Part shown: positions 45,320-62,046 of the stretch, in pieces
How positions within the stretch are numbered: position 1 is the stretch's first letter
Layout of the letters: every line of letters begins with the position of its first letter
Assembly (NCBI GenBank): GCA_036346205.1
Contig: JARFJB010000821.1
Location: 5,328,222 to 5,392,221, forward strand
Length of the DNA stretch: 64,000 bases
Direction of reading: 5' to 3'
DNA from: Vesta saturnalis
Taxonomy: Eukaryota; Arthropoda; Insecta; Coleoptera; Lampyridae
Notes under the pieces: model-generated
The model's input: the letters and a program-made list of their open reading frames with translations, nothing else
What the model was told of the DNA's origin: nothing
The model's database searches: none
Translations under genes and position numbers: made by a program

Positions 45320-45728
45320 ATTAATATTACGACAGATAGAAGCAGAAACTGCATGTTTCGATACATCTTTTAAAGAATTGCTTCCTATGCCAGAACTGTT
45401 TAAATTGAAAGGAAGCAAGACTCCGAAAAAATCTTTCAATTACAAGGGTCTGTTAGTAACCAAAGACCTGTTCTCTTCAACTTCTAAATCCAAAGCTATA
45501 GTGTCCATAAAAGGAATAAAGAAACAACCAATAGCCTCATTATCGAATGTGTTAGTGAGAAAACGCCTAAATGGTAACCTCCCACAAAGTGATTCTTGGT
45601 ATTGCTTTAAGTATAACAACCAGTACATATATGTATTGGTTTCACAAAAGACGATAAAGAAGACTTTATCTGTATACGTTTTTTTTGCGAAGAATTTGAT
45701 TTACGATTTTTCTTATGGGCTTTATTAA
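45320..45728 (+). pseudogene. Unassigned ORF resembling a DDE transposase C-terminal tail
   Basis: In frame from about 45330: a FKELLPMPELFKLKG segment, then KKSFNYKGLLVTKDLFSS, then a Tyr-rich end. The 'LPMP', 'K-NYK---VTKDLF' pattern is reminiscent of the unstructured tails of jerky/Tigger-type transposases. No catalytic domain is present. In the second duplication unit (48231-48640) the same frame carries stops (GTAACCTAAGACC, where this copy reads GTAACCAAAGACC). No function can be claimed. Confidence 0.3.
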
Positions 45729-46022
45729 GCGAATGTTCAGGTAATAAAGCGCATTCGTAACTTTTTTTTGGAGCATATTAAAAGTTTCTCATAAATTTTA
45801 GACTGCGAACGTAGTTTTAGTTTAGGTAATTTACGCTAGTTCGAATTGGTTTTTGTTGGTTGTTTTTTGCCTTTTTTTGGTAAAGTATTTTTTCCTAAAT
45901 GGGCCTTATTTGCCGCAGGTACGTTGTATATTGTAGCACTGGGTAAGTCATATAAACAAAGCAGTATACCTGTGGACGCCAACTAACAATCTTTGTGGAC
46001 CGGATGCCATCTTGATGCGTGT

Positions 46023-51564
<5,542 letters not shown>

Positions 51565-51648
<84 letters not shown>
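51565..51648. repeat. (AT)n(GT)n compound microsatellite
   Basis: AT units to 51608, then about 20 GT units to 51648, at the right border of repeat copy C. Confidence 0.98.
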
Positions 51649-51650
<2 letters not shown>

Positions 51651-51714
51651 TTTTTTCTCGAGCGCTTGTGTTGAGTTAAACGAGCTACATATACCCTTAC
51701 GTTACTGTCCGAAA

Positions 51715-52053
51715 CTCACCAATATGACTCTCGCAATAAGAATAACATAACCATCCCTCATTGTCGTTTAATTAAAACTCAAACAAGTGCTAACAGTCTA
51801 TCAATAAAATTGTTTAACTATATTCCACTTTTCCTTAGGTCCTTACCGTATAATATGTTTAAGCAACATATGAAACTAATTTTGATTAGTAAGGCATTCT
51901 ATGCATATGATGAGTTTCTCAAACATAAATTTTTAATTAATACAATTAAACTAAGCATACATGTAATTAGATTTAATTCATTGTTCTTTGCTTGACGAGT
52001 GTAAGTACTATCTTTTGGTGTAGCACAATAAATATTATTATTATTATTGTAAG
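51715..52053 (+). mobile_element. 3' end of a LINE
   Basis: An extreme 3' fragment of a Jockey-type LINE. In frame to 51995: KLFNYIPLFLRSLPYNMFKQ, then a -SKAFYAYDEFLKH- segment. This is the characteristic C-terminal tail of ORF2 (P--LRSLPY--FK--LK--L----FY---EF). It ends in AATAAATATTATTATTATTATTG, a microsatellite-like 3' tail at about 52028-52049. Everything upstream, including the RT, is absent. Confidence 0.7.
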
Positions 52054-52559
52054 GTAAGGGCTGCAGGGCATACTGCATTAATCTTGTTGGTCCCCAGAGT
52101 TTTCAAATGCCTAAGATCTAAAATTAAACATTAATTAATATTTTCAAACATAAAATAGAAATAATAGTTCATACCTTTGCTTTCAGAAAGGTAATGACCC
52201 GAACGATGGCAAATAAATCGGATGTATTTGTGGGTCTTACACGTTTTAGAAGATTCTCATACAAATCTGCTGTTAGAGTCGTTTTAAAACTTTGTTTTCC
52301 AAGCATAAAATTCGGCAAGTTCCCGTAGTTCAAACGAATTTTCTCTCACTAGAATATAATGAACTTCTGCATAATACAGCATAACAGTTTTCTTCTTAAT
52401 ACACTCAAGATGGCATATAGCATATTATAAACTGAATTAGGTTTACTATTAAACTCTGTTACAGGTGAATTTTCTATTTCCAATTCTTGATGATGTCGTC
52501 CTTCATGAGCTTAATATGAAACTGACGGTTGTTTTTTGTAATTAAAATGCCTCTCACAC

Positions 52560-53453
52560 AAACTGCACGACAAGGTAAATTCACTTTTGTAGTTCTGAAA
52601 GCGTTTCTAAATATTCTTCATCTTCAGAATGAAATATACATGTTTTTTTAGATAATATAAGTAACCAAATTCACTGTTGCAATGTTTACACGACAATTTG
52701 CCAGTGACACTATCGCCTCTTGTAAACATCAAACACCTATTCAAACAAACTATAAAATGTAGCCGCTAACAAGATAACAACAAGGGATAAATCACTTTTC
52801 CAGTTGGTTACATAACCACATTGGTCACATTTGGATTCATAACTTGAAGTGTTTTTTAAGATGAATTTTTAAATTATATTTGCGATTTGTTGCATAAACA
52901 CATTGGTCGCACTTGTGTTCATAACTTGAAGAATGTTTTTAAGATGATTATTAAAATTATCTTTACGATGTTACAAAATAACACTGACCACATTTGTACT
53001 CATAACTTAGAGTGCTTTTTATTCGCATCTGTATTCGTAACTCGAAGAGTGACTTTCAAAATGAATTTTCAATTGGTCTTTGTGTTTTGCTGCATAATCA
53101 GATTGGTTCCATTTGTAATTATAATTTGATGTGGTTTTAAGATGAATTTTTTTATTATGTTTCCTATACGTCACATGATCACATTGGTTGCATTTGAATT
53201 CATAACTTGAAGAATGTCTTTGAGATGAGTTATTAAATTATCTTTGTGATTTGCTGCATAATCACATTGATCGGATTTGAGCGCATAACACGAAGAATGT
53301 TTATTGAGATGAGTTATTAAATTATCTTTGCGTATTGCTGCATAATCACATTGATTGCAATTGTATTGAAAACTGGAAGAGTGTTTTTAAAATGAATTTC
53401 CAAATCACGTTTACGATGTGTTGCATAAACACCTTGGTCACATTGATATTCAT
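52560..53453 (-). pseudogene. 3' part of a zinc-finger gene, separated by a transposon nest
   Basis: Decayed C2H2 fingers on the minus strand, in 84-bp units. Just inside the right end is a finger at about 53370-53447 with EYQCDQGVYATHRKRDLEIH, whose second Cys is now Gly. After a shift come CNQCDYAAIRKDNLITHLNK, a finger in which the first Cys is Ser (ALKSDQCDYAANHKDNL), and more to about 52800. A differently spaced C2H2-like block, LSCKHCNSEFGYLYYLKKH, lies near 52660-52720. The right edge is the TA of a Tigger-like element at 53453-53454. Across the element, the zinc-finger frame continues at 61966 on the same strand. Best read as the severed C-terminal half of the gene at 62047-63588. Confidence 0.75.
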
Positions 53454-54523
53454 AAATAAACCAATGGTCTACACTGTTCCAATTGTCGACATGTCCGGCT
53501 TAAAACTCTAAAAACAAGGAATGGGTGACTATTTAAACGTTCCCACTCTGACAATAACATTCAGCTATATTCGCGCAATATCGGAGACGCCTCGTGTACC
53601 GTTAGAAAACGCGACAATCCATTTGTGAACATTAATTTTATAGCCGTGCATGTGAACACGCGGTTCTGTAGAGATCCTTAAGCAAATAAATAAGAAGTAA
53701 GTAATGTTTTTTAAAGGTTATCATTAATTGTAGATGTTCAGCAAATAAATAGTGTGATGTAGGATAGGTAGGTTATTACTTCAATACATGTTTTCGCGCT
53801 TATTTAGTCAAAACACGGGCGTAGTGTGGGTGTCGACCTTTGGGTATTGCAAATCATGGTGTTCCTTAACTCGACAGAGATGTCGACTTTCGGAAACAGG
53901 TGCGAAGTAATACGCTAATCATATGAAATTTATTGGTACCAAAAATTTCAATTTATCTTATGGCGTTCCAATGTTCGACTGTGGTGTCGAATATTGGAAC
54001 ATTGCAATATCGACAATTAGAACGTTAATTAGTCTTGCAGAAATGCCACCAAAAAGACTGCGCAACTATTCTGATGCAGCAATGAATGGCAGCAACTGAA
54101 GATGTAAATAGAGGAATGGCATACACAACAGCCGCTCGGCAACACGGCGTACCAAGGGTAACTTTAATGGATAACATAAAGGCAAAGTGCCAATTAAAGT
54201 GAAAATGGGAGCTGCAAGTGTTTTCTTGCCCGAACAGGAAGAGCATCTTATTGAATGGGCAAGACATATGGCAAAAACTGGTTTTCCACTCAGCAAAGAA
54301 ACATTTTTGAATAGTGTATGCAAGTTAGCCAAAGAACTAAAACTGAAATTTGGAGATAATGAAACACCAGGGCGTAAGTGGTTATCTCTTTTTTCTGGTA
54401 AGGCACCCTGAAATAAGTTTCCGCGTGGGTCAAAACCTAGCTGCGATGCAGTGAACTGTTAGCCACGACAATATTAACAATTGGTTCAAAGAGGTCGAAA
54501 ATTACCTGAAAAATAATTCTCTA

Positions 54524-56610
54524 GGAAAAGGTGAAAACATTTACGGTAGAAAAGAGGATTGAACCGGACCATCAGCCATTGGAAATGATAATGGAAGGGA
54601 GAGAAGGAGAGGAGACGAGAAAAGTAGAGTAATTCTCGACCAAGACGGTGTGGACAGAAGAGAGTATATAGAGGTACAAAGAGAGAATGGGAAAGACAAT
54701 ATGGGAAAGGAAATGAGTACAAGAAAACGTGGAAGAAAACAGAGTGAGAATGAAGGAAGCAGCGGAGAAAGTAAAGTTTAAAAGATAGAAAGAGGAGCAA
54801 ACGGGTTGGAAGCAATGGTGGGACAGAGAATGCAAAGAGGCCAAGAAGAACACTAAGACAGTGGAAGAAAGGGAACATAGAAAAAGAAGAATGTAAAGAA
54901 GCAGTACATAAATACAAGAAAACAAGCGAGAGGAAAAAGGAAGAAAATAAAAAGAAAAATAAATAACAGTTAAGGAATATAAAAAGTGAAGAGGAAGTAT
55001 AGAAATATCTAAAGAAAGTAAAGACGAGAAGAAGGACGAAAGAGGGAATACAGATAAACGAATGGGAGATATTTCAAGAAGGTACTGGAGGGGGAGGATA
55101 TACAGGAAGCAGAAGGAGGACAAAGCAAAAGACATGAAACACATGAAGCAGGACAAGGAATTAAAGAAGAGAAAGTAATAGAGGCAACACAGAAGGTAAA
55201 AAAGGTAAATCGGCAGCAGAAGACAGGATATAAGGTGAGGAGTGGATATATGGAGGAGAAAAGGTAGCAAAAAGGATGACCGAAATAGTAAATAAAATAT
55301 GGAGAGGAGAAGGATTCACAGAGAGGTGGAGAGGACACATATGTCCGGTGCACAAGAAAGGGGACAAAAGACAAGTGACAAGTTACAGAGGAATCATTTT
55401 ACTAAACACGGTATATGAAATATACGCAACGATACTAGAAGATCAGTTGAAGGTGGAAGCAGAAGACAGGCAGACAGACGAACAGGCAGGATTTAGTAAA
55501 GGTAGAAGTACAATAGACAACATATACATTCTGAAACACATGGATAATAAGGAACTAGAAAAGAAAGGGGGAAAAATGGTAGCGGTATTTGTGGACCTAT
55601 TTGACAGGGTAAACAGGCAAAATCTGTGAGAATACTTCAGGAAAAAGAAGATGAACGAATGATTAATAGAAAGAAATATATGAAGAAACGAGGAATAGGG
55701 TGAAGGTGAATGGGGAATTAAGTGAAGTATTTATAACAAGGAAGGGCTGAGGCAAGAATGTCCATTGAGCCCAAGCCTGTTCGCAAGTGTGGGGGTGGAA
55801 AGAGTATAAAGAGATAGGGGGCTGCAAGACAAATACTGGAAATGGGTTCTGGGAGTGGAAAGAGAAACACCGGGATACATCATCAGAGAGGAGGTGCAAG
55901 TAGAAAACATAAGGGCGGAAGCGGGAATGAGAGCAATGAAGTACGAGGAGGAAATAAGTAGAAGAAGATCAGAGTGTAAGATATTACAAGAATGCTGGAA
56001 GGAAATAAAGGAAGGAAGAACAAGGAACCAGGAAAGAATGTTATGAAAGAAATGAGTATGCGAAAGAAGAAGTAGAGAGATTAAGAAGGGAAGGTGTGAG
56101 CGTGAGAGAGGACATAATTAGAAGGGACAGGGATGTCCAAAGGCAGAAAAGATTGATGAAGGTGAAGGAAGGTAAACATAATACAAATTATTGGAAGATC
56201 AAGGAGAATGGATACCGGGATACTTGAAAGGAGAAGGGAGGAAGGAAATAAAGAACATTATAGCTAGATTTGGGTGTGGAAATGAAGAAAGAGGGAACAA
56301 ATATTAGAGAAGAGGCGAAGAAGAGAAGAGAAGAGAAGAGAAGAGTATGTAGGCTATGCGGGGAGGGGATGGAAACGATCAACAATATGATGAAAGAATG
56401 AAGTGAGGTAAAGGAAGAGGAGGGGATTGGATGGAAGAAATATAGAAAAGATGAAGACAGTTAAGGGGCGAGGAAGACAGTGTAGGTGGAGTGAGGAAAA
56501 GAGAGACATTAAAAAGTCAATTGTAAATAGTAAATAGAATGATAGTAAATGTAAAAAGTGTACACAGTCCTTTGCAATATTTGTTTAATAAGCAAATAAA
56601 GATATTAAGT
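54524..56610 (+). mobile_element. LINE inserted in Tigger-like transposase
   Basis: Bounded by the 10-bp target duplication TAATTCTCTA (54514-54523 and 56611-56620). Purine-rich plus strand. RT motifs: HKKGDKRQVTSYRGIILLNT at about 55345-55405, AGFSKGRSTIDNIYIL at about 55486-55533, VAVFVDLFDRVNR at about 55579-55617, and GLRQECPLSPSLF at about 55745-55783. The sequence then jumps to the thumb/C-terminal region (55855-56040: TPGYIIREEV, MRAMKYEEEI), so the catalytic YADD block has been deleted around 55800. A Cys knuckle (CRLCGEGMETINNMM) lies at about 56349-56393. The 3' end is AATAAAGATATTAAG without a long A-run. The 5' end begins in the linker region and lacks the endonuclease. Confidence 0.85.
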
Positions 56611-56738
56611 AATTCTCTATTAGAAATCTTAGAAGTTGGTCGGCGAATGATGAGAAATGTAATTTAACGGTCTTACTAACAGCAAATGCTGATTGCGAAA
56701 TAACGCCACCTATGGTGGTATACCGATATAACAGGATA

Positions 56739-59700
56739 GGGGAGGTCCGGCTACAATGGCCACCTTTTCATATTTTGTCTTCAAACTTTGAGTCTTGTAT
56801 AAATTTTGTGTATCTATTTGCCTAGGATCGTTCATTACACTTTCAACATTAACTATTCAGTACTAAAACTCAAATATTTCCTGTAATTTTTGAGTAAAAT
56901 TTGTTTTTGTAAGTATATACAAAATGGCCACTGTACCCTCCATGTAGGGCACAGTAGCCCTATGTTGTAAGAGTTGGGTGGCCACTGTTCCCTAATTAGA
57001 AATTAACAAGAAAATTGGATTAACAAAATAAATACATACAACCATTGCTTTAAAAGTACCTATAATAATTTTAAGTGGATATTACATCACTAAATGCAAA
57101 AAAAGAGATATAACTAAATGATTTTCAAAGATTAATTGGCATTGTACAAAGAAATATCAATGGCAAATCTGTAAGTCGTGCTTGTTCTGGCCGTTCCTCC
57201 GGATAAATTTGGATCAGGTAAGTGCAATTCTATGTCTTTAAGCAAAACAATACTTGCATCTTCAACGATTGGGAAAACGAACGCATTTTCTTGCTTTCGT
57301 AGAAAATTAATTTCATACTCTTGGTTACTAATTTTCTTTAACACCTTGCCCACGTAATATTTGCAAGTCTTTTTTGTAGGAAATTTGACCAAGACAAAGG
57401 ATTGTGCGCTAATGTCACTTAGATCTTTAGAATCCTTTACGATATCATCAATTTCTTCACACCAATCAACATCATCGGAGTCTGTTAAATCAGATAAGTT
57501 CATATCATCTTCCTCAGAGCTCGATACATCGACAATCTCTCGTAGTTTGGGCTTTTTAACAATTAATTGATGCCTATCCTCGTCAAAACATTTGCGCTTC
57601 ACCTCAGCTGCGTTGTTTTCTCTGCTTAGATGCTTTATTATAGTTTTCTACTCTTAATATTTCGTAAATTGGAGTATCCGTCAATACCTCCGTCGATTTC
57701 TTTTTCCCTTTTCTGGGAATCTTTGTATTATTAATTTTGTTAACTGTTGGATAAGGCTGTACAATTTCTGGAGGTATAAATTCTTTCTCCGGTGTCCTCT
57801 GTTCAATCATTTCTGTTTGCATTATTATGTCCTCTCCAGGTTCAATGTCAGAATCAACAGTTTCCTCTGAGACAGCTTCTTTTTTTTGAGTGTTTAAACC
57901 TGGTTTCATGTTTACAACTGGTACTTGGTTGGAATTCTTCAAAACTGGCGTTAGGTTGGGATTCTCCTAAACTAGTTTTAAGTTGGGGGTCCATCTCAGG
58001 AATGTCAGTTACTTTTGAAGCCATAAAATCGTCGTCACTGAATATCATATTATTGAAGGGGAAAATGCCCGTTTATTTAAAAGCAAATATGCAGTTCTTC
58101 GCACAAAATGCCAGTGGATATGCAACTCTTAAAAGCTCAGCGATATCATAAATTACAATTCTTTTCCCGGGATTATTACGCAGCCAAGTTTGACAAGCGT
58201 TGCTATAATATTTTTTCAGAGCACCATACACGCATTTATCCAACGGTTGGTAGTTCGTGGCTGGTGTGCGGCGGGAGTGTCAGTAATTTCACATGGTTTT
58301 GTCGAGCCTTTTCTGTAACTGCCAGCGATATGTGGCTTTCATGGTTATCCATTATTAAAAGTACAGGGGTATCCGCAGATGGTTTAGCATGATTGATGAA
58401 GGGATTAAACCACTCTGCAAAGATATTGGATGTAATCCAGCCGGACGGAGAAGCCGCTCCAATAGTACCCGGTGGCGAATTTTTGATCATATGGTGTTTG
58501 AAATATTTGCGGGGAAACACTAGTAATGGAGGAATGGTATTTCCCATAGCGTTTATAGCTCCCACCGTTGTTACGAGTGTACCCCTTTCGCTTGAAGTGA
58601 TCTGTCCCACTTGGCTTTGGCCTTTAGCAGCTAAAACCTTTCCGGGATTTTGCACTGTCGTTAACGCTGTTTCGTCGACGTTGTAGATTTGACAGGCATT
58701 TAGTTTATATTTTTCTATAAGCCCCTTTAAGTTTATGAAAAATTTATCAACCACTGGTTTATTAAAGCCCATAGCCCTTCCCAGAGATGTTGCTTCCGCT
58801 ATTCTTACAGCAATGTCTTTGTTCCTCTTAATAAATCCCGTAAACCAGTCTTTTCCCGCAGTTTGATTTTCGCTCCAAGGCGTCGGAATATTTTTTTTAT
58901 TAGCAATTGCCAACTCATAGGCCAATTTACGAGAGTTTTTGGGCGTCAAACCGTGATGTAAATTAGCCATAGTTTCCAGATATCTACACAAATGCTGCTC
59001 CTCTTCACTAGAAACAATTTTTCTGACTGTATAATTTGGGCACATGCGTGGACTACCTTCTAAATCGGGATTATTCCAATTTATGTTTTCTCTGGATTCC
59101 CTACATTTTTTTATATATCTTCGTAGGGTGGTGCGAGGAATATTGTAATTAATGGCAGCTCTTTTGGTAGAAAAACCTCTTTCAAAAACTGCATATACTG
59201 CATTTTTCATGCTCTCTTCACTGGTTTTTCCAATGCCAGTATTTTTTAAACCTTTTCGTGGCATTACTGCAACCTCTGAAAGAAACAAATATAGCTATAA
59301 TATGAACATGCCCTTAATACCTGCCTACTACAAACAATCGATATAAAAACTGACGCAAACAAATATAAAACCGATTAAAACCTAGGTATATAACAACAAT
59401 ATAATAATAAATAACTAGTAACATTATGATGAATATAGCTATATTTGTTTTAACAATTTCAATAATTATAAGGCAATCGGTTTAAAAATATGAAAAGCAG
59501 TGGCCACATTTTTTAAGTGTACAGTGGCCACTGTTCGCAAATCGCACTTTATCAAACATCGTAACCTAAAATATTAAAACTAAAATTCTTACCTTTTCGA
59601 GTATGAAGATAATACCTTCAAGGACGACACTTACACCTATTAACTGCAAAGTACAAAAAACAACTTTTAAGTTTATTGGGGAACACTTTAAATGTGTATT

Positions 59701-59903
59701 AAATAATAAGTATTGACTGCACACAAAGAAAATTCACGTGTTTCATTACTATACTTAGCAACAACTGAACCATCGATCGTTGAAAATAATCGTTTAACGT
59801 ACCTATACACACAAACCAGATGTCAGTGTTGTCGGATATTCCACTAAAATTTTACGAAGAAGTGGCCACTGTACCAGCATGGCCACTGTAGCCGGACCTC
59901 CCC
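56739..59903 (-). mobile_element. Tigger/pogo-like element, complete, young
   Basis: Terminal inverted repeats: GGGGAGGTCCGGCTACAATG at 56739 and, from the right end inward, GGGGAGGTCCGGCTACAGTG. They extend as repeated TGGCCACTGT-like motifs (about 56760, 56930-56990, 59505-59535, 59865-59890). TA target duplications at 56737-56738 and 59904-59905. Length 3165 bp. It encodes one minus-strand transposase with a 5' UTR intron. The near-perfect terminal repeats and few coding lesions suggest recent activity relative to everything around it. Confidence 0.92.
57132..59264 (-). pseudogene. Transposase of inner Tigger-like element, few lesions
   Basis: A DDE transposase of the Tigger/pogo type. 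The start is taken as the ATG at 59264 (MPRKGLKNTGIGKT), because upstream sequence is an intron: donor GTAAGAAT at 59592, acceptor TTTCTTTCAG at 59276. Order of parts: psq-type HTH (about residues 15-60, FSTKRAAINYNIPRTTLRRY); CENP-B-type HTH (about 90-150, ENQTAGKDWFTGFIKRN); catalytic YNVDETALTTVQNP (first Asp) and LLIMDNHESH (second Asp); PPHTSHEL, after which one extra C near 58250 shifts the frame just before the third Asp. The rest is readable to a TAA near 58075, with shifts near 57940 and 57603. The Pro/Ser tail has a TEVLTDTP motif and ends with a FVLVKFPTKKTCKYYVGK domain. About four lesions in 700 codons. Confidence 0.88.
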
Positions 59904-62046
59904 TACCACAGATAATAGCTGAAAGTTTTCCTTCCAATTGGGCCAATGGAAAAAGTGGAAACGGATGGATGACTCATGAGCTCTATTATGAACACATGAC
60001 TAAATATTTTATCCGTGGGTAAAGGACCAAGAAATGGTCACACATATCCATGCCACTCAGTACATTTTGTAAAAAAACATGGTATAGAACTTGTATCTCT
60101 CTACCCTAAAGCTACCCACATACTACAACAAATGGATGTAGCCGTTTTCCATTCGTTAAAGTCCATGTGGCGCCAGAATATTCAGCAAAGTAACGGACCT
60201 ATGTTGAAAAAGCATGATTTTGCACCTTTGTTACGTTAAAAAAGCTAACACAAATTACAGTTCAAAACGGATTCAAGACATTCGGTTTATCACCATAGAA
60301 TCCGAGTCAGGTAAAAGAAGAGCACACACCCATAGCATCTCCTGGAATAAGCACATCCAAGAAGACCAAGATATTCCTATCCATACTCGAAAAAAATATT
60401 GCAAAGAGAAACTAAATACATCTTATCAGAATGAAGGAAACTGGAACGGCTGTGGAGGATCATTCGTTATACAACCTTTGGAAGCAATTAAAAGAAGATA
60501 CCTCACAAAATGGGAAGGTAAGTAATAAAATTACCATATTTGCGTAATAAGAAATGTAATAAATTGCCGATTTCCTTTCGGCATCGCGGTTTGCACCAGA
60601 AATAACTGAAGAAATTATGGAGGCAGAAGAAACAATCCTGGAAGAAGTAAACATCCAACAAAGCCAATAATAGAATTAGAAGAAGCAGCAGTGACAACAA
60701 ATGCACAACAGAATGATACTATGCGTCTAGAAGTGACAGTTTTAGAGAACATGGGATGGACATCTTTACAAATTCCAGATTCACAACAAAAAAAGACTGA
60801 TAGAAAACAGACAAAATGGCACAAATTCGGAGCAAACGACACCCTTACAGAAGAATGTATCATTATCTCTACAAGATAATCAAAAGTCTTCAACTTCAAA
60901 GCTAGGCTTAATACCAACTCCATTTAAACGTGTCCTGCTGTGGCTCGAGCCAAAGAGTGTCTTCAATTAGAAAGAAGAAAAGAGACGTTGCAAGCGGTTG
61001 TGACATCCCCACAGATGTTAGAGTACAACAAAAGAAAATGAAGAAAACTGATGCCGAAAAATTAAAGGAAGGAAGGAAAAAGTTAAGGGAAACTAAGACC
61101 AAAAAACACAAGCAGAAAAATAAGAAACAAAGAATGGAGGAACCTGAATATTCTGATTCCAGTTCGGATGAGATGTCCATGAGAGAGTCTGATAACTCAA
61201 TGTGGAATAAGAAAAGTGACGGGGAAGAGGAAGTTACGAAAATCGCTTCATTAAAAGATGTCAGGGAGGGCGATCTCGTATTAGTGAAGTTTAGAGGAAA
61301 ATGAACGCTACGATGTCAAATTTTGTATATATGTTATTCAAATAATTATGTCATCAAACGAAATACAAATAATGGGGCTAAGGAATACTGATGCAACAAA
61401 ACAAAATTTGTACCAAAAGAAAACAACATCTATTTCATTTAAACAAATTATAGGAGAAGGTTCAAACCCTAACGTGCACTTACAGTAAGTTATCAGTTTA
61501 TTCATTCTCTACAAGTAAAAGAAATGTAAATATACACTCCTGGATATAAAGCCTTACTCATTTCAATTTCATTATTATAACTGAAGTAGACTTAAAATAC
61601 TTATGTACTGATATTCCTTTTACATATTTTGTGGTTACTTCGAATAAAATTGGTTTGTCTTTGTAGTTTATTTATTTTTAAATTAATTTTACAAATATTT
61701 TAAAGGTGTCGACAATTGGAGTAATAGATAATGACTATTAGATCAATTTGTAATCCGAGTGTCGTCTTTTGGTGCAAAAACATACTTTCAAAAAAAAAAT
61801 AATAAAGTTTTTTTTAAGCTAAAAATTTGGAAACAGTGATAATCACAATGTGCAATAAGAGACTAGTAGAATAACGTATTTCAATTTAATTATTTGTTTA
61901 ATCTGTCCTGAGACAAAGCAAAATTAGATGTTTAAGATCCGTAGTGTCGACCATTGGTTCATTTACTTTAACTTGAAAGTATCCTTTAAGACGAATTTTA
62001 AAACTCTTTAAAAAGTGTTGCATAATCACATTGATCACATTTGTAT

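Larger units (their letters stand above)
54041..61480 (+). pseudogene. Transposase of outer Tigger-like element, in pieces
   Basis: A DDE transposase of the Tigger/pogo/jerky type, in four pieces. Piece 1 (54041-54523): a PPKRLRNYSD start, N-terminal helix-turn-helix region with stops, then EEHLIEWARHMAKTGFPLSKE and LKLKFGDNETPGRKWLS (CENP-B-type HTH); a shift near 54405 precedes NINNWFKEVENYLKNNSL. Piece 2 (56621-56736): WSANDEKCNLTVLLTANADC, then ITPPMVVYRYN. Piece 3 (59904-60517): ESFPSNWANGKSGNGWMTHE, shifts, then HGIELVSLYPKATHILQQMD, the third catalytic Asp region, and LKKHDFAPLL. An in-frame intron, 60518-60599 (GTAAGT ... CACCAG), leads to piece 4 with an acidic ITEEIMEAEET segment, a Lys-rich region and the tail EGDLVLVKF (60930-61304). 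Stops and the two insertions make it dead. Confidence 0.8.
53455..61963 (+). mobile_element. Tigger/pogo-like element with two nested insertions
   Basis: Terminal inverted repeats: AATAAACCAATGGTCTACAC on the left (53455) and, read inward from the right, AATGAACCAATGGTCGACAC (61963). Both ends are followed outward by TA (53453-53454; 61964-61965), the Tc1/mariner-superfamily target duplication. A LINE with a 10-bp duplication (54524-56610) and a second Tigger-like element (56739-59903) lie inside. Without them the element is about 3.2 kb, a normal size. It interrupts a zinc-finger array: the finger sequence ending at 53453 runs on at 61966. A fragment of the same family sits at 34905-35867. 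Confidence 0.85.

Noticed and set aside
54486..55374. Long minus-strand open frames rich in Phe, Leu and Ser (up to 232 codons)
   Set aside because: They are the antisense of a purine-rich LINE coding strand. The plus strand has clear RT motifs; the open minus frames follow from composition.
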